DNA from: Phlegmacium glaucopus
Lineage: Eukaryota; Basidiomycota; Agaricomycetes; Agaricales; Cortinariaceae
Assembly: GCA_015039465.1 (NCBI GenBank)
Contig: MU130541.1
Location: 102,893-166,892 of the forward strand
DNA length: 64,000 nt
Direction: 5' to 3'
A program made the translations under genes and the position numbers. Shown here piece by piece: positions 44,072 to 54,211 of this stretch (positions within the stretch are counted from its first letter, which is position 1; every line of letters starts with the position of its first letter). The notes under the pieces are model-generated. The model saw only the letters and a list, made by a program, of their open reading frames with translations, was not told the origin of the DNA and did no database searches.

Positions 44072-45424
44072 GGTGATGATACCAATGTACTCGTCGTCAA
44101 AGCCTCAGAGGCGGATAGGGTCTCAGGTAGGAGAATTTCACAGTGAAACATGGTGGTTAGAATAGGAGAGCTGGTATCAAGGCTAGGATAGCGGTCTGCC
44201 GTGCCCTCGGCACGCAACGTCCTGTTTGCAACCAAATTAGTAGGCTCCGATTCCACCGTTATTTCGGTAAGGGAATAGATATAATAATTACCTACAATAT
44301 CGGCTGGTCGAACTTGACCGCAGCAAACGAGATTATATGAGGGGAACTTCAAAATCTGACTTTTTAGGACACAGTTTGATGGAATCAGTGGATGTGGTTG
44401 ATAATTATGGCTCAAGAGCGCCCAAGGTCCTTACTGCTCCGACTTGGGCGCAGAACCTGCCCCACTTCATTCGCCTTTTGGTTCTTATTTCGTCGTAAAT
44501 GACCCGAAACGATGCCAATCTTGTAGAAGTGGTAGGAACTTCGCATGAGACATATTTACTCCGGAATCCGGATCCTAGATAAGGACTGCGAAAAGAAAGG
44601 AGGATGAAGCTTAAGTAGGAATAACCGCGAGTCATTAGAGATGGTTAGTCGGACTTTTAAATGCCATTACGATGAGTTCAATCCCATTTTCCATTTTTTT
44701 TGTTTACTTAGGAACCAAATTTAGCGCCTTTCGACCTCTGAGTTGATCACACAAAAAGGAACAAAGCTTGCCTCTTCAAAAATTCCACCATTTTGTTCTT
44801 TTCTTTCTTGGATAACAGACGAGGTCGGAGCATGTCCAATGGTCACGTCAGGAATTTGAAACGAATGTCACCAACATTAGGCAATGTCACGTTTCAAAGC
44901 ACAAATTTCATTGTTGTCGAAGGGACTTCATCATTGTGCCCTGTAGATTTGTATCATGTAGATTCTTTAGTCTCAATTGATTCAGTAGAAAATACTCATA
45001 TGATAAGACCTAAGGCCGGCGGCGCATTTGAGTTAGTAAGAGATAGATGAGTCGAGAACTCGGAAATATCAAAAGGTGCACAGAAGTAATCAAATTCCTC
45101 TTCGGCGCCCCTTGCCAGTCTTCCCTTTGCAAGGAAAAACGCATCCGGATCCATGTTTATGGTGCCCTTCCCGGATGCCCAAAACGAGAGAAAGGAAATT
45201 TAGCGCCGATACCGGTTAAGTAATCTATTTGGGTAGGCATGGTCATGAATGCGTTGAATAGAGAAGATATAACTTCATATTGCCTTGATAACCTCTCCAC
45301 ATCGTCAGAATTGACCCTGACTCAATGACCTGCACAAAAAAGTATTGAGAATATAGTGTCCGCTCCTTGATAATCCAGCGCCGATGTCTGCCAAGGATGT
45401 AGATCCGCCCCAGCACTTGGAACA
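44072..45424. other. intergenic, no gene recognised
   Basis: Frames at 44038-44415 and 44405-44635 (minus) and at 44793-45050 (plus) have no signature. Part is presumably the promoter of the hydrolase gene. Confidence 0.5.
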
Positions 45425-45836
45425 TCACGAGAAAGAAACCTTCTTGCGAGCCGTATTCACCGGTTTTCCGTCCCTAGCGTCCTCTTGATCATCTGTCCAG
45501 GAATGTTGTTTGCGAGATCTGGCCTTAGCTCGTTTGGCTTGCGCCCGTCGGGCAACTAGCATTGCTTTTGTTTCCGTCTGGTCAAAATAATGCTAATTCA
45601 GTAGGGCCCGGGACAATGCCACTTTACTAACTAGTTTACTTTTGTTCTTTGACACAATCTTGGGACGTTGCTGTGCTTCAGCAGCCTATAGGAATTAACC
45701 CTCATCAACAGCTGAACAAATTTATCGGGACTAGACATTGACTGACTTCCAACTGCATCTTGTGATTTTTATCCGTTTTGGATCGCACTTTCTTCTCTTG
45801 GAGATCTGCTATGGAGGCTGCCAATGATAAAGCATC
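45425..45836 (-). CDS. C-terminal exons of a basic, probably nuclear protein (5' end not found)
   Basis: Minus-strand exons 45747-45836, 45632-45685 and 45425-45577 join in phase 0. They read ...DALSLAASIADLQEKKVRSK, AAEAQQRPKIVSKNKSKL and TETKAMLVARRAQAKRAKAR, ending GKPVNTARKKVSFS. High Lys/Arg/Ala content with coiled-coil-like helices suggests a nucleolar or chromatin-associated protein such as a ribosome-assembly factor, but I do not recognise the family. An acceptor (ATGTAG) precedes the first exon, yet no convincing upstream exon or start was found before about 46100, so the gene may be 5' truncated. Confidence 0.55.
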
Positions 45837-46686
45837 CTACATTGAAGGAGATGTTCAGAGTCTCTTTACAAAATGGGTTTCAACACCGAAAGAATTAGAT
45901 TACGTTTTTTCCAAGAAAATGTTTCGGTCGCTTCCCTTTTGATGATGATGCAATCGGTTGTACAGAAGGGGCGCCTGTTTCCATCCGTGCGGGCGTTCTT
46001 TGGATGACGACGCGTTATATGGGCAATTACAAGTTCTGTGGCAAGGATCTGTGGCGTTGGCTTTGGGTGCGACTGACTTATGGCGTGACATGTTTGATAT
46101 TTGTACACATTTACTTCAATTTGTTCGTGCTGAACCATGCTCTTGACATGAATTCATCCGTTTGTCTATACCCTATCGTATTCGCGCAGCCTGTTCTACG
46201 TGTATAAGGCCTATCTAAGACATCCTCTATTTTTTTCAACTTGCTACTGTTGCTGGCTCTGCTCTTAATTATCATGTTCAGATTTGCTTGAGTCACCTCA
46301 GCCGAAACCCGCGATTAGCGCTAACATATGTGGGCAAAATGTGTGCGTATACACCAATCTTCTTTAATCCAGACAGGAATTAATTTATCCGTGATGTTGA
46401 TATCCAAAGTACGAACTGGGGTGTTTATGGCCATCTCCGAAGTCTTCTCCACTCCACGTCTGTTTGGCCAATGTCGGGGTTGATTAGACGTCAAGTTCAG
46501 TCAATTTGAATCTAATTTGGATCTCCGTAACTCAGATAGCTACCCGCAAGAGCACTAAACCTAGAATCCGGTAACAGATATAGAAAGTTGAATTAACTGG
46601 TGGACAGGCCTACACCCGTTAGCGCTCTAGGCGCGCGCTCGGCACGAAACCTTCACTTGTTCCAAATACGGTTGTGGGTTGTTTTG
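45837..46686. other. no gene resolved; possible coding relic at 45960-46146
   Basis: The plus frame ending at 46146 contains DDALYGQLQVLWQGSVALAL and DLWRDMFDICTHLLQFVRAE, which reads like genuine helical protein, but no family came to mind and no splice partners are clear. Confidence 0.35.
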
Positions 46687-46694
46687 TATATAAG
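46687..46694 (+). promoter_or_regulatory. TATA box of the Cys-rich micro-protein gene
   Basis: TATATAAG 93 bases upstream of the ATG at 46780, followed by the CT/CA-rich leader usual in strongly expressed fungal genes. Confidence 0.65.
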
Positions 46695-46779
46695 GGGTGG
46701 ACAGTAGTCCAATGTCTTCACAAACTACTCCTCAGAGCAAGTCAGCCTTTCAGTCAATACATCACCACTTCATTGAACA

Positions 46780-47370
46780 ATGTGTCGTTACCGCAGGTTA
46801 GTTGGTTGTCTGTATGCTTCTCTGAAAATTTCTGACCTTTTCCTCAGAGTTTGCAACGTTTACATTCAATGTGGACATATATTTCAGCTGGTAAGTACAC
46901 TTCATTATTTATTTTGACGAACGGCATGACTGAGGCGTCGTTTTTTTTAGCCCGACGAGCTTGTCAGTACCGTAAAAAATGTTATGTATTGAGTCATCTC
47001 AAGCCTTCTTTCAGATCATGTGTCACAGTCAATTCTGCAAGTTCAGTGCAAATCACTCGCCGACCTGCGTTCCCCCGGAATGTACCAGGAAGTGCCTTCA
47101 GAGGTAGGTTGATTCCCCATCCGTTCAAAATGCAAACGCTGACCTGCTCAATTCAAACTCACTCACGCCACCTATTTGGCACCCATATCATTCAATACAT
47201 CTCACACACAACCAATCCGATCGAAACCTCATCAATCATTAGCCACCAATATCCCGAGCAATACTGTATGTAGTATTTTGCTGCCTCTTTCCTTTCCCTT
47301 GCTCACGGAACTCATATTAGCCCCTAACATCAACGGGAAGTGCCACCCTGATTGCCATGGAACTGCTTAA
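46780..47370 (+). CDS. Cys-rich small protein of an Agaricomycete family, 77 aa, six exons
   Basis: Exons 46780-46796, 46848-46890, 46951-46962 (a 12-base micro-exon), 47015-47103, 47243-47265 and 47321-47370 join in phase throughout. They give MCRYRRVCNVYIQCGHIFQL, PDELIMCHSQFCKFS, NHSPTCVPPECTRKCLQ, then YPEQYSPNINGKCHPDCHG. Twelve Cys/His-paired residues (C-X5-C-X5-CGH, C-X4-CKFS, NH-X3-C-X4-C-X3-C) suggest a zinc-binding fold. No signal peptide. I recall similar short CKFS/YPEQY proteins in mushroom genomes but no function. Alternatives: reading stops at TAG (47271) if the last intron is not removed. Confidence 0.78.
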
Positions 47371-48418
47371 TCGTGGTTCAATACGCATCTTCACAAATGG
47401 CCTTTAACTCTCGAATCCGAATGTATCTGTTTAGCTTGTTTGTAAATGATCTAGAACTCCAAGTCACGGTGAATATATAATATGATAATTTTGTTTTTCT
47501 CTAGTTGGGTCAATGATTGAGGCCACTGAGGTTGATGGTAGATTCTCATGAATGATCCTTGAGAAAAATCCCAACCATGCTCTCGAAAGTCATTTATTAT
47601 GACTGCTGATGAAGTTTCTTGGTTAATGAGCTTATGTAATATTATTAGTAATATATCAAAGTTTCCATTGGGAGATTTTATGGATTTCGTCTGTGTCCTA
47701 GTAGGTTATTGTCAAGGCCGGAAGGCACATCCAGGCCCCTCAGAACAAGTGGATGGTTACAAAAGCCTGATTACCATCCAACGTCAGCTTCGGAAGTTCG
47801 GAATTGGGGCGAAGTTGTTTGAGGACCTAACGATCCGTAGCTTCAAGTCCATGTGATAAATTTGTTGTACCATTATGTTGAAAAATCGCAGTCAGAGTTT
47901 CGTGCAGTTTTCAAAATCGCCCTACTCTGAAACTATTATTAGAATATTAACATCAGCTCGTGTCGACTCGGATGCATACTGGCCCAATTTCTGCTCCCCC
48001 GACTTCGATCTTAACCATACACGACTTGTAGATCGATAAAACTCGTACATCATATTCAGTTCATGTACTCACTAGCCGTCAACAAATAATATATACATCG
48101 CCGGTATGCACATTCGTATATACGCCACACCCATAAATCGCCCATCAGCTCGTGTCCCCTCCGGAAGAGTCCAGTGACTCGCTGATGCACAATTCGTCCA
48201 TCAAATCACATTGTTTGTCTACCAGTTCAATCATGCCCTCTTCACCCACATCCAGACATTGAGATGAAAGGAAGATGGGGAAGCAAATTGACGAAGCAAG
48301 GAAGGAAAATGGGGAAAGGGAGGATGATGGTGAAGAGGAAGATGAGATGAAATAATATATTGATAATCCACCAAGGCCTGAATTTCGGTCAAAAGTAATC
48401 TATAATCTTTTGACCATG
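47371..48418. other. intergenic; tandem duplication begins near 47897
   Basis: A frame at 47599-47856 has no signature. From about 47897 (TTTCGTGCAGTTTTCAAAAT) the sequence is repeated at 50972. Two plus-strand purine-rich tracts (about 48265-48345) are conserved in both copies and probably lie in the 3' UTR side of the minus-strand genes. Confidence 0.5.
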
Positions 48419-49767
48419 TCAGGTTGTCCGCGTCAGGTCCAGAATCGAAGTGAACTCAATCCCGTAATCTTCATCGGAGGTGCGCGCTGGATGAGATATA
48501 GGAAGCTTTCTCATATCAAGTATAAGTCTACATCCCTGTAGTATTGTCGAAATCAGTCTGGAATTTTTACTGTGGGGACACAGGTAAAGTCAAAACTGAC
48601 CGTCACGGAAAGTAGAGATACAAACCACCTATAATAGATGGAGATCATGATTGTGGATAATTTGCTTCAGGAACAGAAGGACATACGCGAAAGTAGCGTT
48701 CTCGAATCCAGATGCCAATCCAAGCAGCCGAATGCCTCGCTGTGGTATAATATTTGCCACTATCAAGGCTAATCGACAAATTTCAGGGGGATGGCCACAT
48801 GAAAACGAAGATCATCGGCTCACTGGATATCAAGAAGCAAGCTACGACGCCCTCGCGTAATAACAGTGAAGTCAAGGGGGTACTAGCCAATCCGTAACAG
48901 CGACCGACGATACATCTGAATAATGTCATGCCTAGAATTAAGGCCTGAAAAGAAAATGCAGCGGCGCTAGCAAGCGATAGATAGATTATCAGCCGTGTGT
49001 TTGAAAAATAATTGCATGCAATAATACCATACTGTAACCATAGGTGCGAACGGCAGAGTGTCTGGGGTACAAGACTTTCCCTTTACCAGGATGCTTATAA
49101 ACCAGCTGTTGCACCCTGTCTGAATAGCACAAGTCGTAAGAAAAGCCGTTCCAAGAAGATATTTGACTCGACGACTCTGATGATACAGAGCGTAGACTAA
49201 GATTCGAGCAGAACAAAAATGAGGCTGAGACGACTTGAAAGACACAGGATGTCCTCACCCCTTATCAGGAGGATTGCATTGATGCAGGCAAATGCCAGAT
49301 GTGCCACAATGGTGTGGTAGATGAAGGTTCCCACACATAGCTGGACTCGCAGGGGCGGTTGGTACGTTTTGTGATTGAGGGTTAAGCTTACACTGTATAG
49401 CATTCAACTGAGATCAACGAGAGAGTGAAAGCAGAATGGAATGTCGATTACTCACATCTGCGCAATTAACGGTATATAACGCGACCATATGTAAAGCAAT
49501 TTGATGAAAGTAAATCGACTGCTGAAACCGGTAGAGATTGTCAGGCTTTCCAAATTCCACCAAATATTGCTCCCAATGGCTCCCATTACCTACCAGCGTA
49601 GATATTCTACTTCATCAAAAAAAGAATTCGCCAACTCAAAGATCTGTACTGCCAGAGCGCCAACTAGGTATATGTGATCCGTCAGTGATAATCCACTGCA
49701 TTTCGTGGGACTTACACGACGCGAATTCAATGTTCTGATTTGTCCACTGAATCGATTCAGAGCCCAT
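48419..49767 (-). CDS. DUF6533-like integral membrane protein, copy 1, 279 aa
   Basis: Eight minus-strand exons (49716-49767, 49594-49663, 49456-49521, 49259-49392, 49033-49196, 48824-48944, 48687-48768, 48419-48569) keep one frame. Start MGSESIQWTNQNIEFASFGA. Signature parts: FFDEVEYLRCSRFTFIKLLY WSRY (the D-E-V-E-Y box), HLAFACINAILLIRVYALYH, VKYLLGTAFLTTCAIQTG, LASTPLTSLLLREGVVACFL and a cytosolic tail SHPARTSDEDYGIEF. About seven TM helices are expected. This is a very common Agaricomycete family of unknown role. The last intron (48570-48686, 117 bp) may hide a further short exon, GTGGTTTGTATCTC on. Confidence 0.8.
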
Positions 49768-50462
49768 CAACGGTTAAGAAAGAAGGAAAAACAACGAAAG
49801 GCTTACAGACGACTTCAAGTTCCCGTTTATGTATTGCACAGCTGTTTCATCCTTGCCCCATGGGTCCTGAACTCATTGGCGTTTAATTGAATAATAAGCC
49901 CGCTTACCTATGTATGTGCGTAAGAGTTATAGGTGGTCACGGCCGCCGAGCAAGGATGATCGGTAATTACAGTTGAAGTTCTCATACAGCAATAGCCTCG
50001 GAACCAGCCGATGAGTTATGTAAGAAGGACATAATGTGACATCCGTGACCCATTGCTGACAGGGTTTTCGCAAAATACTGAGTCAACGATGTTTGAGTAG
50101 AAGCTAAGATCTTCGCGCAACAACTGCGTTGTATTTGCACAACTGACTGGTTTGAGTGGCCCGAGTTCTGTCAGATCAAGTGTTGAACACGATATATCCA
50201 TTGTACCGCCAAGACTTTTATTTTAATGCTGATCCAGGGACATGCAGTTGTGTTCCTCCAAGCTTCCTAGGGCTCTGTAGGTGACGCCTGTTGGTTTCGA
50301 GACATTTGGTGAAATGAAAGATGGCGGAGACCCTTGGACTTTTGGTTCGACGGGCAGCTAAATGTCGGCACTTCTACTGAGTTTGAAATATAACTGCCAA
50401 TTGCAAAGTCCGGACTATTCAGAAGCCGACCGGCACGAACAGATGCCAACCTCAGGTTCAGA

Positions 50463-50488
50463 CCGAGTTCTCAATACTGAGAACTCAG
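50463..50488. repeat. second copy of the palindrome at 17381-17406
   Basis: CCGAGTTCTCAATACTGAGA then ACTCAG; one arm base differs. Surrounding sequence (50395-50490) is related to 17290-17410. Confidence 0.6.
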
Positions 50489-51492
50489 AATGGGTCTTTG
50501 ACGCCATTGTCGCGACAGACGGAAAGGGTGAGCCTTCATTTATTTCGCGAAAGCTGCATAAGAGTCCTTTGAAGGCCTGAATGTCTATTTTTCCGCTGCT
50601 TGCGAGTGTTGATAGCCAAGAATCGATTGGGTGGAATTTTTTCAGGACTGCTACCTTAACAAATTATAAATCATGAACTGCTACCTTTAGCTAGTGAGTC
50701 TTACGATCACAGAGCGGTCACTAATGAGTACTAAGTTACAGGACGCTGGGCCGCCGAGGCCAATGTAAATGTCAAGACCCACTGTGCGGGCGTATACATA
50801 TTTCACCTAAAAAGATGAGAGATGTAGGTTCAGCAAACGAGTTACAAAAAAGCCCTTGATATTTGCGAAATTGTTGGTTATATGTTGACATCTAGGGTAA
50901 GACTGCGCGTCAGTTTGCGGTTGGAGAGTAAGCCTCCTTTTGATTGATGCCTACAAGCTTTGTCAGAGGTGTTTCGTGCAGTTTTCAAAATCGCCTTACT
51001 CTGAAACTATTATTAAAATATTAACATCAGCTCATGTCGACTTGGATGCATACTGGCCCAATTTCTGCTTCCCCGACTTCGATCTTAACCATACACAACT
51101 TGTAGATCAATAAAATTTGTACATCATATTCAGTTCATGTACTCACTCGCCGTCAACAAATAATATATACATCGCCGGTATGCACATTCGTATATACGCC
51201 ACGCCCATAAATCGCCCATCAGCTCGTGTCCCCTCCGGAAGAGTCCAGTGACTCGCTGATGCACAATTCGTCCATCAAATCACATTGTTTGTCTACCAGT
51301 TCAATCATGCCCTCTTCACCCACATCCAGACATTGAGATGAAAGGAAGATGGGGAAGCAAATTGACGAAGCAAGGAAGGAATATGGGGAAAGGGAGGATG
51401 ATGGTAAAGAGGAAGATGAGATGAAATAATCTATTGATAATCCACCAAGGCCTAAATTTCAGTCAAAAGTAATCTATAATCTTTTGACCATG

Positions 51493-52841
51493 TCAGTTTG
51501 TCCGCGTCAGGTCCAGAATCGAAGTGAACTCAATCCCGTAATCTTCATCGGAGGTGCGCGCTGGATGAGATATAGGAAGCTTTCTCATATCAAGTATAAG
51601 TCTACATCCCTGTAGTATTGTCGAAATCAGTCTGGAATTTTTACTGTGCGGACACGGGTGAAGTCAAAACTGACCGTCACGGAAAGTAGAGATACAAACC
51701 ACCTATAATAGATGGAGATCATGATTGTGGATAATTTGCTTCAGGAACAGAAGGACCTACGCTAAAGCAGCGTTCTCGAACCCAGATGCCGATCCAAGCA
51801 GCCGAATGCCTTGCTGTGGTATATTTGCCACTATCAAGGCTAATCCACAACTTTCAGGGGGGTGGCCACATGAAAACGAAGATCATCGGCTCACTGGATA
51901 TCAAGAAGCAAACTACGACACCCTCACGTAATAACAGTGAAGTTAAAGGGGTTCTAGCCAATCCGTAACAGCGACCGACGATACATTTGAATAATGTCAT
52001 GCCTAGAATTAAGGCCTGAAAAGAAAATGCAGCGGCGCTAGCAAGCGATAGATAGAATATCAGCCGTGTGTTTGAAAAATAATTGCATGCAATAATACCA
52101 TATTGTAACCAGAGGTGCGAACGGCAGAGTGTCTGGGGTACAAGACTTTCCCTTTACCAAGGTGCTTATAAACCAGCTGTTGCACCCCGTCTGAATAGCA
52201 CAAGTCGTAAGAAAAGCCGTTCCAAGAAGATATTTGACTCGACGACTCTGATGATACAGAGCGTAGACTAAGATTCGAGCAGAACAAAAGTAAGGCTAAG
52301 ACGACTTGAAAGACACAGGATGTCCCTCACCCCTTATCAGGAGGATTGCATTGATGCAGGCAAATGCAAGCTGTCCCACAATGGTGTGGTAGACGAAGGT
52401 TCCCACACATAGCTGGACTCGCAGGGGCGGTTGGTACGTTTTGTGATTGAGGGTTAAGCTTACACTGTATAGCATTCAACTGAGATCAGCGAGAGAGTGA
52501 AAGCAGAATGGAATGTCGATTACTCACATCTGCGCAATTAACGGCATATAACGCGACCATAGGTAAAGCGATTTGACGAAAGTAAATCGACTGCTGAAAC
52601 CCGTAGAGATTGTCAGACTTTCGAAATTCCACCAAATATTGCTCTCAATGGCTCCCAGTCCACCTACCAGCGTAGATATTCTACTTCATCAAAAAAAGAA
52701 TTCGCCAACTCAAAGATCTGTACTGCCAGAGCGCCAACTAGGTATATGTGATCCGTCAGTGATAATCCACTGCATTTCGTGGGACTTACACGACGCGAAT
52801 TCAATGTTCTGATTTGTCCACTGAATCGATTCAGAGCCCAT
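51493..52841 (-). CDS. DUF6533-like integral membrane protein, copy 2, about 278 aa
   Basis: Same eight-exon plan as copy 1, with ATG at 52841 and TGA at 51493-51495. Splice donors and acceptors are conserved; one donor changes from GTATGT to GTAGGT (51757-51762), still acceptable. Coding changes include loss of one Ile codon (the ATA missing near 51823) and a few substitutions in the fourth exon (GCAAGCTGTC against GCCAGATGTG on the plus strand). No stop or frameshift was seen, so both copies appear intact and the duplication is recent. Confidence 0.78.
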
Positions 52842-53190
52842 CAACGGTTAAGAAAGAAGGAAAAACAACGGAAGGCTTACAGACGACTTCAAGTTCCCGT
52901 TTATGTATTGCACAGCTGTTTCATCCTTGCCCCATGGGGTCCTGAACTTTTAATTGAATAATAAGCCCGCTTACCTATGTATGTGCGTAAGAGTTATAGG
53001 TGATCACGGCCGTCAAGCAAGGATCGGTTGAAGTTCTCATACAGCCTCGGGAGCCGATGAGTTGTGAAGGAAAAGTATGACATAATATGACACATTGAGT
53101 CAATGATTGACATAGAGCGGTCCTAATGAGTAAGTTACAGGACACTGGGCCGCCAAGGCCACTGTGCGGGCGTATACATATTTCACCTAA

Positions 53191-53833
53191 GGTAGATGTC
53201 ATCCATAATCGACTAACGTCACGTGCGATTCCGTGACAACACCAAAAATGGAAGGTACGCGGTTAATTAAGACAAAAAACACGCGTTTTGACGAATCAGA
53301 GTAAACCTTTGAGAAAAACTCGCCCACAAGTTGTAAGTTAGATTGAGATACACGCAAAAATAAAAAAATTGTGACAAAATACATAGATTTGCAACACTTA
53401 TTTCCAAAACAAAATTGACTGCTCCCTCAAACACATCTGGTCCTCTGTAACAGTCCTTCCACATTTTACCTTGCACCATGGGACACCCAAGGCATAGTAT
53501 TGTTTAGAGGTACCTATATTTGAAATTTTACGGTCATGCGGAGCAGTGTGAGTATTATCAGAAGGTATCAATTGATCAAGCAGACAAGACATCTTGTAAC
53601 TTGTTTGAGAAATAAGTCATCACACGGTTCCCAGATTTGCATGAAATTTTGACATATCATTTGAAATGACGCTTAAAACACTTTGTCGGAAGCATATTTT
53701 CCAATCCCTTTCTTAAAGCCCCAAAAAAGGCCATCCACTGTTTTTCCGAGCCATACCTTCTATATTTGGTTATCACGAAAGTCACAAGGTATCACGTCAG
53801 GTGACGTTAGTCGATTATGGATGACATCTACCT
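53191..53833. mobile_element. PIF/Harbinger-type MITE (643 bp) in tandem unit 2
   Basis: Inverted ends GGTAGATGTCATCCATAATC...GACTAACGTCAC pair over about 32 bases with GTGACGTTAGTCGATTATGG...ATGACATCTACC. TAA at 53188-53190 and 53834-53836 is a 3-bp target duplication. The empty site is seen in unit 1 at about 50807 (CACCTAAAAAGATGAG). A TWA duplication fits Harbinger-type mobilisation. No coding capacity. Confidence 0.9.
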
Positions 53834-54211
53834 TAAAAAGATGAGTAGGTTCAGCAAACGAGTTACAAAAAGCCCTTGATATTTGCGAAATTGTTGGTTA
53901 TATGTTGACATCTAGGGTAAGACTGCGCGTCAGCCTGCGGTTGGAGAGTAAGCCTCCTTTTGATTGATGCCTACAAGCTTTCTCAGAGGTTATTTGGACG
54001 CAGACGAGCGAGGAACGAGTGCAGTGTGCAGAGTTTTTGCAATCAACAAGATAACGTGTCACGGTCATGTAACGTTTATCATCTTTCTTTCGCACCGCAC
54101 AGACGCTATGATATATAGAATCCTTACCTTTGTCCTGCTCGTCGTCAAATTATCTTGATATTCGACAACGTTCATAATCTGACTTAACTTTCGTTGAAGC
54201 CAAACCGCCGC

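Larger units (their letters stand above)
47897..50970. repeat. tandem duplication, unit 1 (about 3.07 kb)
   Basis: Unit 1 matches unit 2 (50971-53995) almost base for base, apart from small indels, a deletion of about 560 bp around 50050-50730 that unit 2 lacks, and the MITE at 53191. The ends are defined by TTTCGTGCAGTTTTCAAAAT at the left and GCCTACAAGCTTTGTCAGAG at the right. Confidence 0.88.
50971..53995. repeat. tandem duplication, unit 2
   Basis: Second unit of the duplication at 47897. Corresponding positions in the gene are shifted by 3074 bases. It differs by a 3-bp in-frame deletion near 51823, small indels in introns, loss of much of the spacer and the MITE insertion at 53191-53833. 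Confidence 0.88.

Noticed and set aside
44038..44635. Minus-strand ORFs upstream of the Ser-to-Gly hydrolase as an extra gene or N-terminal extension
   Set aside because: The hydrolase has a good signal peptide at 44071, and the upstream frames lack motifs and in-phase splice sites.
48651..48860. Plus-strand ORFs (MWIICFRNRRTYAK...) repeated in both tandem units
   Set aside because: They are antisense shadows of exons 6-7 of the minus-strand DUF6533-like genes.
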